This document shows, one piece after another, positions 16,841-25,134 of a stretch of 64,000 nucleotides of DNA. Each line of letters opens with the position of its first letter. The stretch's first letter is position 1. Source of the stretch: Bacillus inaquosorum KCTC 13429. GTDB lineage: Bacteria > Bacillota > Bacilli > Bacillales > Bacillaceae. The position numbers and the translations under genes were made by a program. Location of the stretch: positions 186,001-250,000 of the forward strand of contig NZ_AMXN01000005.1 in assembly GCF_000332645.1 (NCBI RefSeq). The letters run 5' to 3'. The notes beneath the pieces were generated by a model. That model was not told the DNA's origin. It saw nothing but the letters and a program-made list of their open reading frames with translations, and did no database searches.

Positions 16841-17968
16841 TTGGGCACAATTTCGTCTCCGCACGTTGGGATGAAAATTAATGAGTGGAACCGGCATATT
16901 CAAAAGTTTAATGTGACTGACTCTGAAATGCTTAAAGCTGAGATCGAACGGGACATTGACATCATGGAAGAAGACCAAGATCTCTTGATTTACTATCAGC
17001 TCATTGCATTTCGCCATCAGCTTATGATTGACTATGTGATTCCATCTGAAGGAAACCAAATGGAGTTATCAGAATATTTAAAGAGAATTGAAGGCAGCAA
17101 CAGGAAGATGGAGAAGCTCGTTGAATACTACTATTACTTTTTTCAAGGAATGTATGAATTCAAAGAGGGCAATTTCTTAAGTGCCATTACATTCTATCAA
17201 AAAGCGGAAAATACAATTCCTTATATTTCGGATGAAATCGAGCGGGCGGAATTTTATTTTAAAATGGCTGAAGTGTTTTATCATATGAAACAAACCCACG
17301 TATCCATGCACTATTCTTCTCAGGCGTATAACATTTATAAAACGCACGACCTTTACTCAGTCCGCCGCATACAATGCCATTTTGTAATCGCAGGAAACTA
17401 CGACGATTTAGAAAGTCATGAAAAGGCGCTCCCTCACCTCGAACAGGCACTAAAAGGCGCACGGCTGCTTGAAAGCAAAAACAAGCGGATTTACGGCCAA
17501 GCTTTATTCAATATTGGAAATTGTTATCTTAAAATGGGCGAATTGACAAAAGCAGCAAAATACATGGAGAAATCGATACTCCAATTTAAAAAATCAAATT
17601 TCAACAACTTGACACAAGCTTACCACGATTTAGCCTTAATTTATTTTCTTCAACATAAACAAGAACAGGCAATGGATTGTTTCAGAAAAGGCGTACGCTT
17701 CGCATGTAAATTCGACGATGGCCTATTTAAAATTATGTTTGAAGGATTACAGGCGCTGTTTATCAAAAAAGGAGAAGCGTCCATTTTATTAAATGTTTTC
17801 AACAAATTAGAGACATCCCAAGGATATCCTTATATGGAAGAGTTGGCATTATTAGCCGCAAAGTTTTATACTGAAATTGGGCAGATGGATGATTCTGTTA
17901 TCTGTTTCAAAAAGATGGTTCATGCCCGCAAACAAATTCAGAGAGGGGATTGTTTGTATGAAATTTAA
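16841..17968 (+). CDS. Additional Rap-family phosphatase/antiactivator
   Basis: A 375-residue Rap protein, about as long as RapH and alignable throughout, with the N-terminal bundle (VGMKINEWNRHIQKFNV) and TPR repeats. The residue matching RapH Gln47 is kept (MEEDQDLLIYY), so Spo0F dephosphorylation is possible; ComA or other targets cannot be excluded. The TTG at 16841 follows AGGAAGG, by analogy with rapH; a GTG six bases... earlier in frame (16832) overlaps the ribosome binding site. The stop overlaps the start of the phr gene by 11 bases. I recall no rap gene at this place in B. subtilis 168, and the gene adjoins a variable defence island. Confidence 0.88.
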   Translation: MGTISSPHVGMKINEWNRHIQKFNVTDSEMLKAEIERDIDIMEEDQDLLIYYQLIAFRHQLMIDYVIPSEGNQMELSEYLKRIEGSNRKMEKLVEYYYYFFQGMYEFKEGNFLSAITFYQKAENTIPYISDEIERAEFYFKMAEVFYHMKQTHVSMHYSSQAYNIYKTHDLYSVRRIQCHFVIAGNYDDLESHEKALPHLEQALKGARLLESKNKRIYGQALFNIGNCYLKMGELTKAAKYMEKSILQFKKSNFNNLTQAYHDLALIYFLQHKQEQAMDCFRKGVRFACKFDDGLFKIMFEGLQALFIKKGEASILLNVFNKLETSQGYPYMEELALLAAKFYTEIGQMDDSVICFKKMVHARKQIQRGDCLYEI

Positions 17969-18155
17969 ACTGACTTTGTGCGCTGTAATTGCTTTGATCG
18001 GTGTAAGCTTTATCAGTTCTTCCTTAGGAAATGAAGTAAACGTAGCATCCAGAAACATGACAAGCAAAGCTGCAAACGATTCAACGAACTCCCTAGCAGA
18101 CAAAGCCATCTTTGACAAGGAAATGACGATTGCAGAAAACGGAACGCTTGGTTAA
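17958..18155 (+). CDS. Phr peptide precursor with predicted signal SRNMT
   Basis: A 65-residue exported precursor: basic start MKFK, hydrophobic signal (about residues 4-22), then NEVNVASRNMTSKAAND. The pentapeptide SRNMT after VA strongly resembles known Phr signals (PhrE SRNVT, PhrA ARNQT, PhrC ERGMT) and is followed by an unusually long 28-residue acidic tail. It should bind the Rap encoded just upstream. A terminator follows the stop. Confidence 0.82.
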   Translation: MKFKLTLCAVIALIGVSFISSSLGNEVNVASRNMTSKAANDSTNSLADKAIFDKEMTIAENGTLG

Positions 18156-18160
18156 GGACA

Positions 18161-18190
18161 AGACGCAGCTTTTGGCTGCGTCTGTTTTCT
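18161..18190 (+). terminator. Terminator of the second rap-phr pair
   Basis: AGACGCAGC-TTTTG-GCTGCGTCT followed by GTTTTCT, six bases after the phr stop. Confidence 0.85.
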
Positions 18191-18359
18191 GAGGAAATAC
18201 AATGACAAAGGATAGAATATTTTATGTTCAAACGCTCATATCAGACCAAACAAAATCGTAACCGGTTTATCTGTTTTGATTGCTTATTAATATATTGTAC
18301 AACCATTGGAACTGCCTGGACAATTCATCCTCCTAGCATCCATCTATTTATTACAATGC

Positions 18360-19400
18360 CTAATGCAAGTTTTCACGGTTACTATTTTCGTCAAAGAAGC
18401 TAAGCTGCTCAATTTTGTCTTGCTTAATTTTTTGGTCTTTTGTATGTCCTATAATCTCTTTTCTACTAATAACGTTTGTATTAATTAATCTCTCCAGAGT
18501 ATTAGCTAAGCTCTTAATTATTTTTTCATAATCACTTTCGTTTTCTATCTTGCTAGCCAAACGATTTTCTAATAAATGGTATATCCCCTGTGTCGCTTCT
18601 ACTTCACGTTCTTCTAAAGGATTCGGGCAAAATAGCATTCTTTCCTGATTTTGCGCAAATTTTATAGTATGTTGTGTACCACCTTTTAAAGGGGTCTGAA
18701 CAGGACATACACCTAAAGATAGGCCACTTTGTATCCTATCTCGTAGAACGAAGGAGTTTCTATATGTCTTACCACCTAATGGAGTCTCTGAAATCAACAA
18801 GCCGTTCCTTTTTATAATTTCATTTGCGAATTCTGTATTTTCTTTTGGATATATTTTATCCAAACTTCCTGCTAATACTGCAATCGTTTTCCCGTTTACA
18901 TTTATTGCTCCTTTATGACCAGCGGTATCAATACCAACAGCTAAGCCACTAACAACCACAAAGTTCCTTTTGCAAAATTGTGCAGAAACCTTCATTGCTG
19001 CCTTATATCCCAGTTCGGTTGGGTTCCTTGTACCTACTATTGCTATTTTCCGATCATCTTTTAGTAGTTCAATATTCCCCTTACAATATAAGACAACTGG
19101 AGGATCTTCAATAAACCTTAGCAGCTTTGGATAATATTGAGAAGCAATATCAATTACTTGAATTCCTTTACTTTCATGAAGTTTAACTTGTCTTTCAGCA
19201 TCTTCAATTTTTCTCAAAAGATAAACCTCATCTAACATTTTTTGAAGTATTTTCGAATTCTTTACAGTATCACTTATCTTTTCTTTATTTATAGATAAAT
19301 CTTCCAATGTTAGGTTTGGAAAATAAGTATAAAGTTTTTTTATTGTCTTTACTCCCATTCCTTCTATATTACTTAAAGCAATCCAGAAAGCTGCTGACAT
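18360..19400 (-). CDS. DprA/Smf-like Rossmann protein of a probable defence operon
   Basis: A 346-residue DprA-family protein. An N-terminal helical (SAM/HhH-like) part is followed by the Rossmann core: VGTRNPTELGYKAA near residue 121, SGLAVGIDTAGHKGA near 151, AGSLDKIYPKEN near 178 and LLISETPLGG / FVLRDRIQSGLS near 203-225. The C-terminal region is Lys/Asn-rich and unlike housekeeping DprA. It is the third gene of an operon with a phosphoribosyltransferase and a HAD phosphatase. DprA/SLOG proteins recur in nucleotide-signal defence systems, so a role in sensing a nucleotide or DNA ligand is more likely than transformation. Confidence 0.8.
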   Translation of the reverse strand: MSAAFWIALSNIEGMGVKTIKKLYTYFPNLTLEDLSINKEKISDTVKNSKILQKMLDEVYLLRKIEDAERQVKLHESKGIQVIDIASQYYPKLLRFIEDPPVVLYCKGNIELLKDDRKIAIVGTRNPTELGYKAAMKVSAQFCKRNFVVVSGLAVGIDTAGHKGAINVNGKTIAVLAGSLDKIYPKENTEFANEIIKRNGLLISETPLGGKTYRNSFVLRDRIQSGLSLGVCPVQTPLKGGTQHTIKFAQNQERMLFCPNPLEEREVEATQGIYHLLENRLASKIENESDYEKIIKSLANTLERLINTNVISRKEIIGHTKDQKIKQDKIEQLSFFDENSNRENLH

Positions 19401-19421
19401 AATTTCACCCCCAATTTATGA

Positions 19422-20633
19422 TTAACAAGGTATTTCATCATATTGATAATCTTCATAACTGTTTTGTTTCAAATAAAGTTTTTTTCCTTCATTATACTCT
19501 AAGAATTCGCCATCAGATGCAACCCAAAAAGGGCTTCCATCCTTATTTTTAAAGTTAAGTCTATACTCTTCATCAAACTGATCTTTAATTTTCCCATGTG
19601 AAGGAGCATTTGAGCTAGACTGCATTATTGCTAAAGGAAGGATAGTTACTTTTTCTGCACCACGATTATATAATACTTTAGCACACTCCATAGCAGTAGA
19701 GCCACTTGTGAGAATATCGTCTATTAAAAGTACATGACCACTAATATTCTTTCTTGAATCAAAGGCATCCAGAACATTTATAGCTCTTTCTGTAAATGAA
19801 CCAGCTTGCTTTTGTTTACCGTAATCTCGAACAGTAAATAGAAGATTGGTGTCGATAATACTCCTAAACTGATCTAGTTTTGTGTGGTTAAGTAATAAAT
19901 CTAAATGATTTTCTTGTTCTGGTTTTGAGGGAACTACAGTTATCAAATTTATGTCTTCAAAAGATTTAAGAGTTAATTTAATATCTGTATGCAAACAATA
20001 AGCCAATGCCTCTACAGCATATGGTTTAAATTTTTTCAATCTAAGAATCATGGTTGAAAGGCAATGAATATATGATCTAGGATCGTCATATACAAAATAC
20101 CTTCCCGCATACATTAGATTTGCCTTGAAATTACTAAATAATTGGTGATGTATTTCTCCTATAGGAAATACATATCCAGTACCTCCAGTTTGTTGAACAG
20201 ATAATTCATTAAAGTTCCCATGAAGCACATTATCCAGCAATAGTTTTCTCGTAGTTCCAATATCCAATATCTTATCCGGTAAATGCTTGTGGTCTATTTG
20301 ATTAAAGTCGTCAATCTCATCCGATTCAAAAATAAGAATTGTCGATAAATTTAGCTTATGTGCTTCTTCGATTCTTTTCATTGAACTTGTAAGTACAATT
20401 GAATACATTGGTATTATTTTAAAATCCTTCAAGAAAGCAGAAAACTCCGAAATATTAGCTTGGATTATTTCCGTTTCTATAAATCTATCTTTTTCAGTCC
20501 CTAATAAAAGAAGATTATACTTTACTCCAAGATCATGGAGTAATTGAGCAAATACTTGATTCTCTAAATAACTATCATCAAACGAATCCATATCTATAAT
20601 TATATTCTCAACTCTTGTACATAACGAAAACAA
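19422..20633 (-). CDS. Phosphoribosyltransferase-domain protein of the DprA/HAD operon
   Basis: A 403-residue protein whose C-terminal third is a type I phosphoribosyltransferase: the PRPP loop VLLIDDILTSGSTAMECAKVL is near residues 302-322, with a ComF-like arrangement. The N-terminal 240 residues are not recognised and may be a separate, possibly HAD- or Rossmann-like, domain (IIIDMDSFDDSYLE at residue 11; TILIFESDEIDDF near 97). The TTG start at 20633 follows GGGGGGG. It lies 13 bases after the HAD gene and 21 bases before the DprA-like gene. Together these genes could make or cleave a modified nucleotide. Confidence 0.78.
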   Translation of the reverse strand: MFSLCTRVENIIIDMDSFDDSYLENQVFAQLLHDLGVKYNLLLLGTEKDRFIETEIIQANISEFSAFLKDFKIIPMYSIVLTSSMKRIEEAHKLNLSTILIFESDEIDDFNQIDHKHLPDKILDIGTTRKLLLDNVLHGNFNELSVQQTGGTGYVFPIGEIHHQLFSNFKANLMYAGRYFVYDDPRSYIHCLSTMILRLKKFKPYAVEALAYCLHTDIKLTLKSFEDINLITVVPSKPEQENHLDLLLNHTKLDQFRSIIDTNLLFTVRDYGKQKQAGSFTERAINVLDAFDSRKNISGHVLLIDDILTSGSTAMECAKVLYNRGAEKVTILPLAIMQSSSNAPSHGKIKDQFDEEYRLNFKNKDGSPFWVASDGEFLEYNEGKKLYLKQNSYEDYQYDEIPC

Positions 20634-20646
20634 AGTCTGCCCCCCC

Positions 20647-21156
20647 TTATAGTTCCCTTATTATTTTTATAAGTTCCATAGGATTATTAACAATAAAATT
20701 AGAGCCTGCGTTAATTAATTCTAACTCTGTTGCTTCTCCCCAAGTTACTCCAACAGAAGTCATCCCCGCTCTTTTCGTTGCTACAATATCATTTATATTG
20801 TCACCAATTGAAATAGTATTCTTAGGTGACACCCCTAAGTTTAAAGAGCATTTTAAGAGGGGATCAGGATAAGGTTTTCTCTTTTCACTATCATGAAAAC
20901 AAATCAAGTCATCATAACGAATATTATGATGTGATAGTACCCTAGTGGCATATGGTCTTGGGGAATTTGTCACTATTCCCAACTTTAAATTCTTATCCTG
21001 TATGATAGATGAGAGCTCTTCACCAAAAAGAGCAAAGGTTTTAGTAGGAATATATCTATAACATTCACTCCAAGGCCTTCTACGTAGTTGTTTTATTTGG
21101 GCAGTATCTATAAGTGTGTCATCCAGATCAAAAATAATTGCTTCAAAACTTGACAT
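20647..21156 (-). CDS. HAD-superfamily phosphatase of the DprA/PRTase operon
   Basis: A 169-residue HAD hydrolase with all four motifs: FDLDDTLID (nucleophile Asp, residues 9-17), GIVTNSPRPYA (motif II Ser/Thr, near 75), KRKPYPDP (Lys, near 107) and SIGDNINDIVATKRAGM (acidic motif IV, near 131). The cap is a short helical insertion, as in small phosphoglycolate phosphatase-like enzymes acting on small phosphate esters or nucleotides. It is the first gene of a three-gene operon; the ribosome binding site is AAGGGGGGA. Confidence 0.85.
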   Translation of the reverse strand: MSSFEAIIFDLDDTLIDTAQIKQLRRRPWSECYRYIPTKTFALFGEELSSIIQDKNLKLGIVTNSPRPYATRVLSHHNIRYDDLICFHDSEKRKPYPDPLLKCSLNLGVSPKNTISIGDNINDIVATKRAGMTSVGVTWGEATELELINAGSNFIVNNPMELIKIIREL

Positions 21157-21394
21157 TAAAATCCCCCCTTAATATAACTAGGTTAATTTTAACATATTAT
21201 ACAATATAATAGTCTGGTTATATTCAATAAATACAACAATCTTACAGTTTAGATGATTATAAAATTGCATAGAATTGTATGAGGCATGAAACTAAAGGGT
21301 GAATAATAAGGTTTTGTAAAAGTGCATAAATTAAAATAAGTTTAATTTATTTCTTTAGGATATTACACCCGTATATAGTAATGCATATTTAAAT
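21157..21394. other. AT-rich intergenic stretch, promoter region of the HAD-PRTase-DprA operon
   Basis: About 240 bases without a convincing gene. On the minus strand a TATAAT-type box (TTGTATAATATG near 21195-21206) precedes the HAD gene and may be its promoter. Otherwise only A/T-rich sequence is seen. Confidence 0.4.
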
Positions 21395-21430
21395 GGCAAT
21401 CTCAATGTAATAGCTTGAGATTGCCATTTT
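21395..21430 (-). terminator. Terminator after the AbiJ-like gene
   Basis: GGCAATCTCAA-TGTAATAGC-TTGAGATTGCC is an 11-bp perfect stem just after the stop at 21441. The minus-strand tail is ATTTAAAT; a better T-run (ATTTTTAAT) lies on the plus side. Confidence 0.7.
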
Positions 21431-21440
21431 TAATATAATA

Positions 21441-22733
21441 TTAAATTACTCTTCCATTATTTAGGTATTGAATAGCGGTCGTGATTAAAGAAAGGCAGCG
21501 TTTGTAAAAATAATCGTAATGTCTATTATCTTCAATATCGAGTTTTGTGGTTTCATGATGACGGATTCTAAAGTTGTTTCCGATTCTTGTAAGCTCATGA
21601 AATTCATTTTCAAATAATTCTTTAAAGACCTTATTGTTACCACTCATATTTTCAGTAATTCTACTCACTGATTTTTTCTTATCTAGAGTTGGCGAATAAT
21701 ATGTCTTTAGTCTTTCAAAAGCATCCCAGAGTTTTTCAACAGCGATATTCAAATTTTCTTTCTCATAATACCTACTAGCTTCCTGAAGCAGTTCTTTCAG
21801 TCCTGCCTCGTCAATCGAAGCCAATGAACTATTTGTTATATGACTAGTTACCAAGCTTTCAATTTTTCCGTTATTTAATCTCAGAGAGATACTATTCAAA
21901 TTAAATATTGTATTAATATCTGCCGCGAAATCACTATTACAGTACTTTTCAAAAAACTCTATTGCATCTATCACATTATAAGGCGAAGTGGACAAGACAA
22001 AATCTTTGGGGCTATCAGTTTCGGCATATTTACTCTCTTTATTAAAGCATTTGGGAGTATAAAACATCTTTATATCTTGAAGAATTTCTTCACTTACTAA
22101 AGCATCATACTCCCATCCCGTCTCGCTTATCTTTCTAATTCTGGAATCATATTTCTCGAAGATTTTGTGAATTTGGTTTCTTGCTTCTCGTTTAATTTTA
22201 AATACTATTTCTTTTTGTTTTATCGCTTTCTTATTTCTTTGAGAAAAAGGAACAAACATCTCATTTTCTGCTTGATATAATCTCCAACTATACACATCAC
22301 GGTTTGAGATTTTCTCGGCAGGATATAGTTCATACCCATCATGCTGTAATAATTTATTTATCTCAGTAAGAAAATCCATCCAATACCCTTTTTCAATTCT
22401 AACTGCCGGATGAAATATTTCACAAATAAATCTTAAGTATATTTCATCGTTCCCATCTTTTAAATGAAACCGTTCGTCCTCAAACACCCAACAATATTGG
22501 TAATCATCATTGTTTATCGTGTGTTGCCATATATCACCTTCAGCATCTGAAAATCTATAATCAGAACTTGGCATACTTTTTAAATCATATAATCTTTTTA
22601 GAAATTCAATCTCATCCAATTGTCCGGAATAAGGATAAGTAACTTTTTTCGTTTCAAATATTTCTTCTATATCCATTCCGTTTTGAAACAAATCAAGAAT
22701 ATCGCGCTTTGTAATCTCGCTAATCCGGTTCAC
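21441..22733 (-). CDS. AbiJ-like abortive infection protein
   Basis: A 430-residue protein. The first ~150 residues (TKRDILDLFQNG, LDEIEFLKRLYDLKSMPSSD, DAEGDIWQHTINNDDY, WVFEDERFHL, FICEIFHPAVR) fit the AbiJ N-terminal domain group found in phage-defence proteins. The middle is Lys/Glu-rich and unassigned. The C-terminal ~110 residues are helical (EASRYYEKENLNIAVEKLWDAFERLK, then NNFRIRHHETTK) and end in a HEPN-like pattern with an Arg/His motif, typical of RNase effectors. The start is GTG with a distant GGGGAA. It is a single-gene unit next to the DprA/PRTase/HAD operon. Confidence 0.72.
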   Translation of the reverse strand: MNRISEITKRDILDLFQNGMDIEEIFETKKVTYPYSGQLDEIEFLKRLYDLKSMPSSDYRFSDAEGDIWQHTINNDDYQYCWVFEDERFHLKDGNDEIYLRFICEIFHPAVRIEKGYWMDFLTEINKLLQHDGYELYPAEKISNRDVYSWRLYQAENEMFVPFSQRNKKAIKQKEIVFKIKREARNQIHKIFEKYDSRIRKISETGWEYDALVSEEILQDIKMFYTPKCFNKESKYAETDSPKDFVLSTSPYNVIDAIEFFEKYCNSDFAADINTIFNLNSISLRLNNGKIESLVTSHITNSSLASIDEAGLKELLQEASRYYEKENLNIAVEKLWDAFERLKTYYSPTLDKKKSVSRITENMSGNNKVFKELFENEFHELTRIGNNFRIRHHETTKLDIEDNRHYDYFYKRCLSLITTAIQYLNNGRVI

Positions 22734-23496
22734 AATTACGAATCATTCCCCTTTCAATATTATCCAAAAGAAAACTACTTGCATAAAATAACTTCAAACA
22801 ATAAGTTTTGTCTTCCACTATAAAGTTTATGTATGCTCTAAATCTTTGTTATCAAAGCAAAGGGGCATTCCCGATCTATTTAGCCTCCTCATCACAAATG
22901 GTTTTAATAGGGATTTCCATAACTCTCCTTCTTTATGTTTGTACATTTAAGAGACATAAAACTAAACTCGGCAAGTATAGAGTAATTTTTTTGAACTATA
23001 AATAGCTCTAATACCCTTTACAGAAGATAATATAGCGGTCTTTTCAAAAAATAACTTTGATTTTTTAATATAGGCTTCTGTAAAATCATATTACAGTCCA
23101 AGCAAGCACTAAAAACATATACCTCATTGGATGAATTAATCATCAAGAGGAACATACGTGGTGAAATTCAAGATGAGGAATACAAAAATGCTCATAGATG
23201 AAAACAATTTACAGGTTAAAGAGCTAATGAAGAAAGAGTAACATTAGAAAAAAGGTTGCTTGATTAAAGTCAAAACGATGGCCTCCCAAAGCTGATTCAG
23301 AAGATTAAGGAATCACTCAAAAACCTGTCCTAGATAAAAAATGGTACACCAAACTTATAGAACGATCAGAAAGAAATAAAAGAAGATGGAAGTCCGAGAA
23401 TCTTTTAAAGGTTCTCGGATCACTATATATCTTCTTTTTTACTCAATAATTCTCATGAATTCTGGGTCTGATTTATAAGTTCTTTTTTAGTGTTGA
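22734..23496. other. 763-base AT-rich region with no intact gene, degraded coding traces
   Basis: No intact gene is convincing. On the plus strand, 23090-23180 reads LQSKQALKTYTSLDELII followed by KRNIRGEIQDEEYKNAHR and a stop, which resembles the coiled C-terminal part of a serine recombinase. Around 23320-23440 another broken frame (WYTKLIERSERNKRRWKSE) is visible. An inverted repeat TCCGAGAA...TTCTCGGA lies at 23393-23419. I take the region as the decayed edge of the inserted island next to rlmCD. Confidence 0.45.
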
Positions 23497-24879
23497 TTAT
23501 TCGTCGTTTAGTACAAGCAATGCACAACACTCCACATGATTCGTATGCGGAAACATATCCACAGGCTGCACTTCGCGTGTCGCATACCCGCCATCCTCAA
23601 GCACCCGCAAGTCTCTTGCAAGCGTACCCGGATTACAGGACACATACACCACCCGCTTCGGTTTCATCTCCACAATTGTCCTCAGGAGGGCTTCGTCGCA
23701 GCCTTTTCTTGGCGGGTCGACGACTAGTGTATCGGCCGTGATGCCTTCTTCATACCACTTTGGAATCACGGTTTCCGCTTCACCGACCGCAAACTCTGCG
23801 TTTGTGATGCCGTTTAATTCAGCGTTTCGTTTTGCATCCTCAATCGCTTCTGGCACAATCTCTACACCGTATACTTTTTTCGCCTGCTTCGCCAGGAAGA
23901 GAGAAATCGTTCCGATGCCGCAGTAGGCGTCGATGACGGTTTCTTCACCTTGCAGCTCCGCATACTCAAGCGCTTTGTCGTAGAGCACTTTGGTTTGCTC
24001 CGGGTTGACTTGGTAGAACGATCTGGCGGAGATGGCGAATTTGACGTCTCCGATGAGGTCGTAGATGTATTCTTCGCCCCAGATGACGTTTGTTTCGTTT
24101 CCGAAGATGACGTTTGTTTTGTTCGGGTTGATGTTTTGCACGATGGATTTCACATGCGGGAACGCTGCTGTGATGTCCTCGATGATCTTCGCTTTGTGCG
24201 GGAAGTCGTTTGTTCTTGTGATGAAGACGATCATCATTTCGCCCGTAACGACGCCGTATCTGACCATGATGTGGCGGAGCCAGCCTTTGTGGCGTTCTTC
24301 GTTGTACGCTTTGACACCGTATTTGGCGCAAATGTCTTTGACAGCTTGGACGGCTTCGTCGTTTTTGGATTGCTGGATCAGGCAGGCGCTCATGTCGATG
24401 ATGTCATGGCTTCTTTGCTGATAGAATCCGGCGACGAGTCCGCCTTCTCGTTCTCCTACCGGTACCTGCGCTTTGTTTCTATAGTTCCAAGGGTCTTCCA
24501 TACCGAGTGTCGGGTGCACGGTGACGTTTGACAGGTCCAGCTTGCCGATCCGTTCTAAAACGTCTTTGACTTGTTTCTGTTTAAACAAAAGCTGGCCTTC
24601 GTAGGTCATGTGCTGAAGCTGGCAGCCGCCGCATTGTTTGTAAATCGGGCAAGGGGCGTCGGTTCTGTGCGGGCTTTCTTCCTTCAGCTCAATCAGGCGG
24701 CCAAAGGCGAACCCTTTTTTGACTCGGGTCACTTTGATTTGGGCTTTTTCCTCCGGAAGGGCGTTCGGCACAAAGATCGGGAAGCCCTGCACCTTTGCGA
24801 CGCCCGCTCCTTCATGTGTTAAATCCTCAAATGTCACGTCGTAGTATTCGTTTTTTTCTACTGGGGGTTTTATTTTCAT
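23497..24879 (-). CDS. rlmCD: 23S rRNA (uracil-C5)-methyltransferase RlmCD
   Basis: A 460-residue TrmA/RumA-type methyltransferase that makes m5U at two sites of 23S rRNA (formerly YefA). An N-terminal TRAM domain (about residues 8-65) is followed by the Fe-S Cys cluster [15 protein letters not shown] near 77-91, the SAM motif [14 protein letters not shown] near 318, DPPRKGCDE near 390 and the catalytic Cys in [12 protein letters not shown] near 417. The ATG follows AAGAGGTGAACATAC. A terminator and an unusual structured element separate it from dgkB upstream. Confidence 0.94.
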   Translation of the reverse strand: MKIKPPVEKNEYYDVTFEDLTHEGAGVAKVQGFPIFVPNALPEEKAQIKVTRVKKGFAFGRLIELKEESPHRTDAPCPIYKQCGGCQLQHMTYEGQLLFKQKQVKDVLERIGKLDLSNVTVHPTLGMEDPWNYRNKAQVPVGEREGGLVAGFYQQRSHDIIDMSACLIQQSKNDEAVQAVKDICAKYGVKAYNEERHKGWLRHIMVRYGVVTGEMMIVFITRTNDFPHKAKIIEDITAAFPHVKSIVQNINPNKTNVIFGNETNVIWGEEYIYDLIGDVKFAISARSFYQVNPEQTKVLYDKALEYAELQGEETVIDAYCGIGTISLFLAKQAKKVYGVEIVPEAIEDAKRNAELNGITNAEFAVGEAETVIPKWYEEGITADTLVVDPPRKGCDEALLRTIVEMKPKRVVYVSCNPGTLARDLRVLEDGGYATREVQPVDMFPHTNHVECCALLVLNDE

Positions 24880-24904
24880 GTATGTTCACCTCTTGTTTTA
24901 AGCG

Positions 24905-24936
24905 AAAGAAAAACTTGGCCTATTAAAGCCAAGTTT
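24905..24936 (-). terminator. Terminator between dgkB and rlmCD
   Basis: The minus strand reads ACTTGGC-CTATTAAA-type loop-GCCAAGT followed by TTTTTCTTTC. It lies only about 25 bases before the rlmCD start, so it insulates rlmCD from upstream transcription or attenuates it. Confidence 0.75.
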
Positions 24937-25059
24937 CAGCGTGTAGGCAAACCTTCGCATTCGTTGTCAGGCCTGTGCTTCGGTGCTCACGAATTCAACA
25001 TTCGCTGCGCTCCGATGCTCGCCCTTCCTAGACTTCAAAGGTTTTCAATCACGCTGAAA
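24934..25059. repeat. 126-base structured intergenic element (nested inverted repeats)
   Basis: TTTCAGCGTG (24934) pairs with CACGCTGAAA (25050), and inside it AAACCTT (24949) pairs with AAGGTTT (25038), so the two arms form a long-range stem around a GC-rich core of about 80 bases. The element sits inside a gene gap, not in a gene. The B. subtilis genome is known to contain a conserved ~190-base intergenic repeat of unknown role; this looks similar in style, but I cannot confirm it is the same family. Confidence 0.5.
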
Positions 25060-25063
25060 AGAT

Positions 25064-25102
25064 GACAAAATCCTAAAACGAAAACTGTTTTAGGATTTTG
25101 TC
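25064..25102. terminator. Strong hairpin downstream of dgkB
   Basis: GACAAAATCCTAAAAC-GAAAACT-GTTTTAGGATTTTGTC is a perfect 16-bp stem. On the minus strand it follows dgkB by about 30 bases; T-rich stem ends and TCATCTTTTC after it make it a plausible terminator. A second small hairpin (CTTGGCTT-ACA-AAGCCAAG, 25114-25132) lies directly after the dgkB stop. Confidence 0.6.
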
Positions 25103-25134
25103 AACATTCTGAGCTTGGCTTACAAAGCCAAGTT

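Noticed and set aside
18360..19400. Housekeeping competence gene dprA
   Set aside because: The core motifs fit DprA, but the tail, AT-rich codon use and operon partners differ, and B. subtilis dprA (smf) lies elsewhere next to topA.
23950..24531. 193-codon plus-strand frame opposite rlmCD
   Set aside because: It lies entirely antisense to a conserved methyltransferase, has Phe/Val/Asp-biased composition and no upstream signal.
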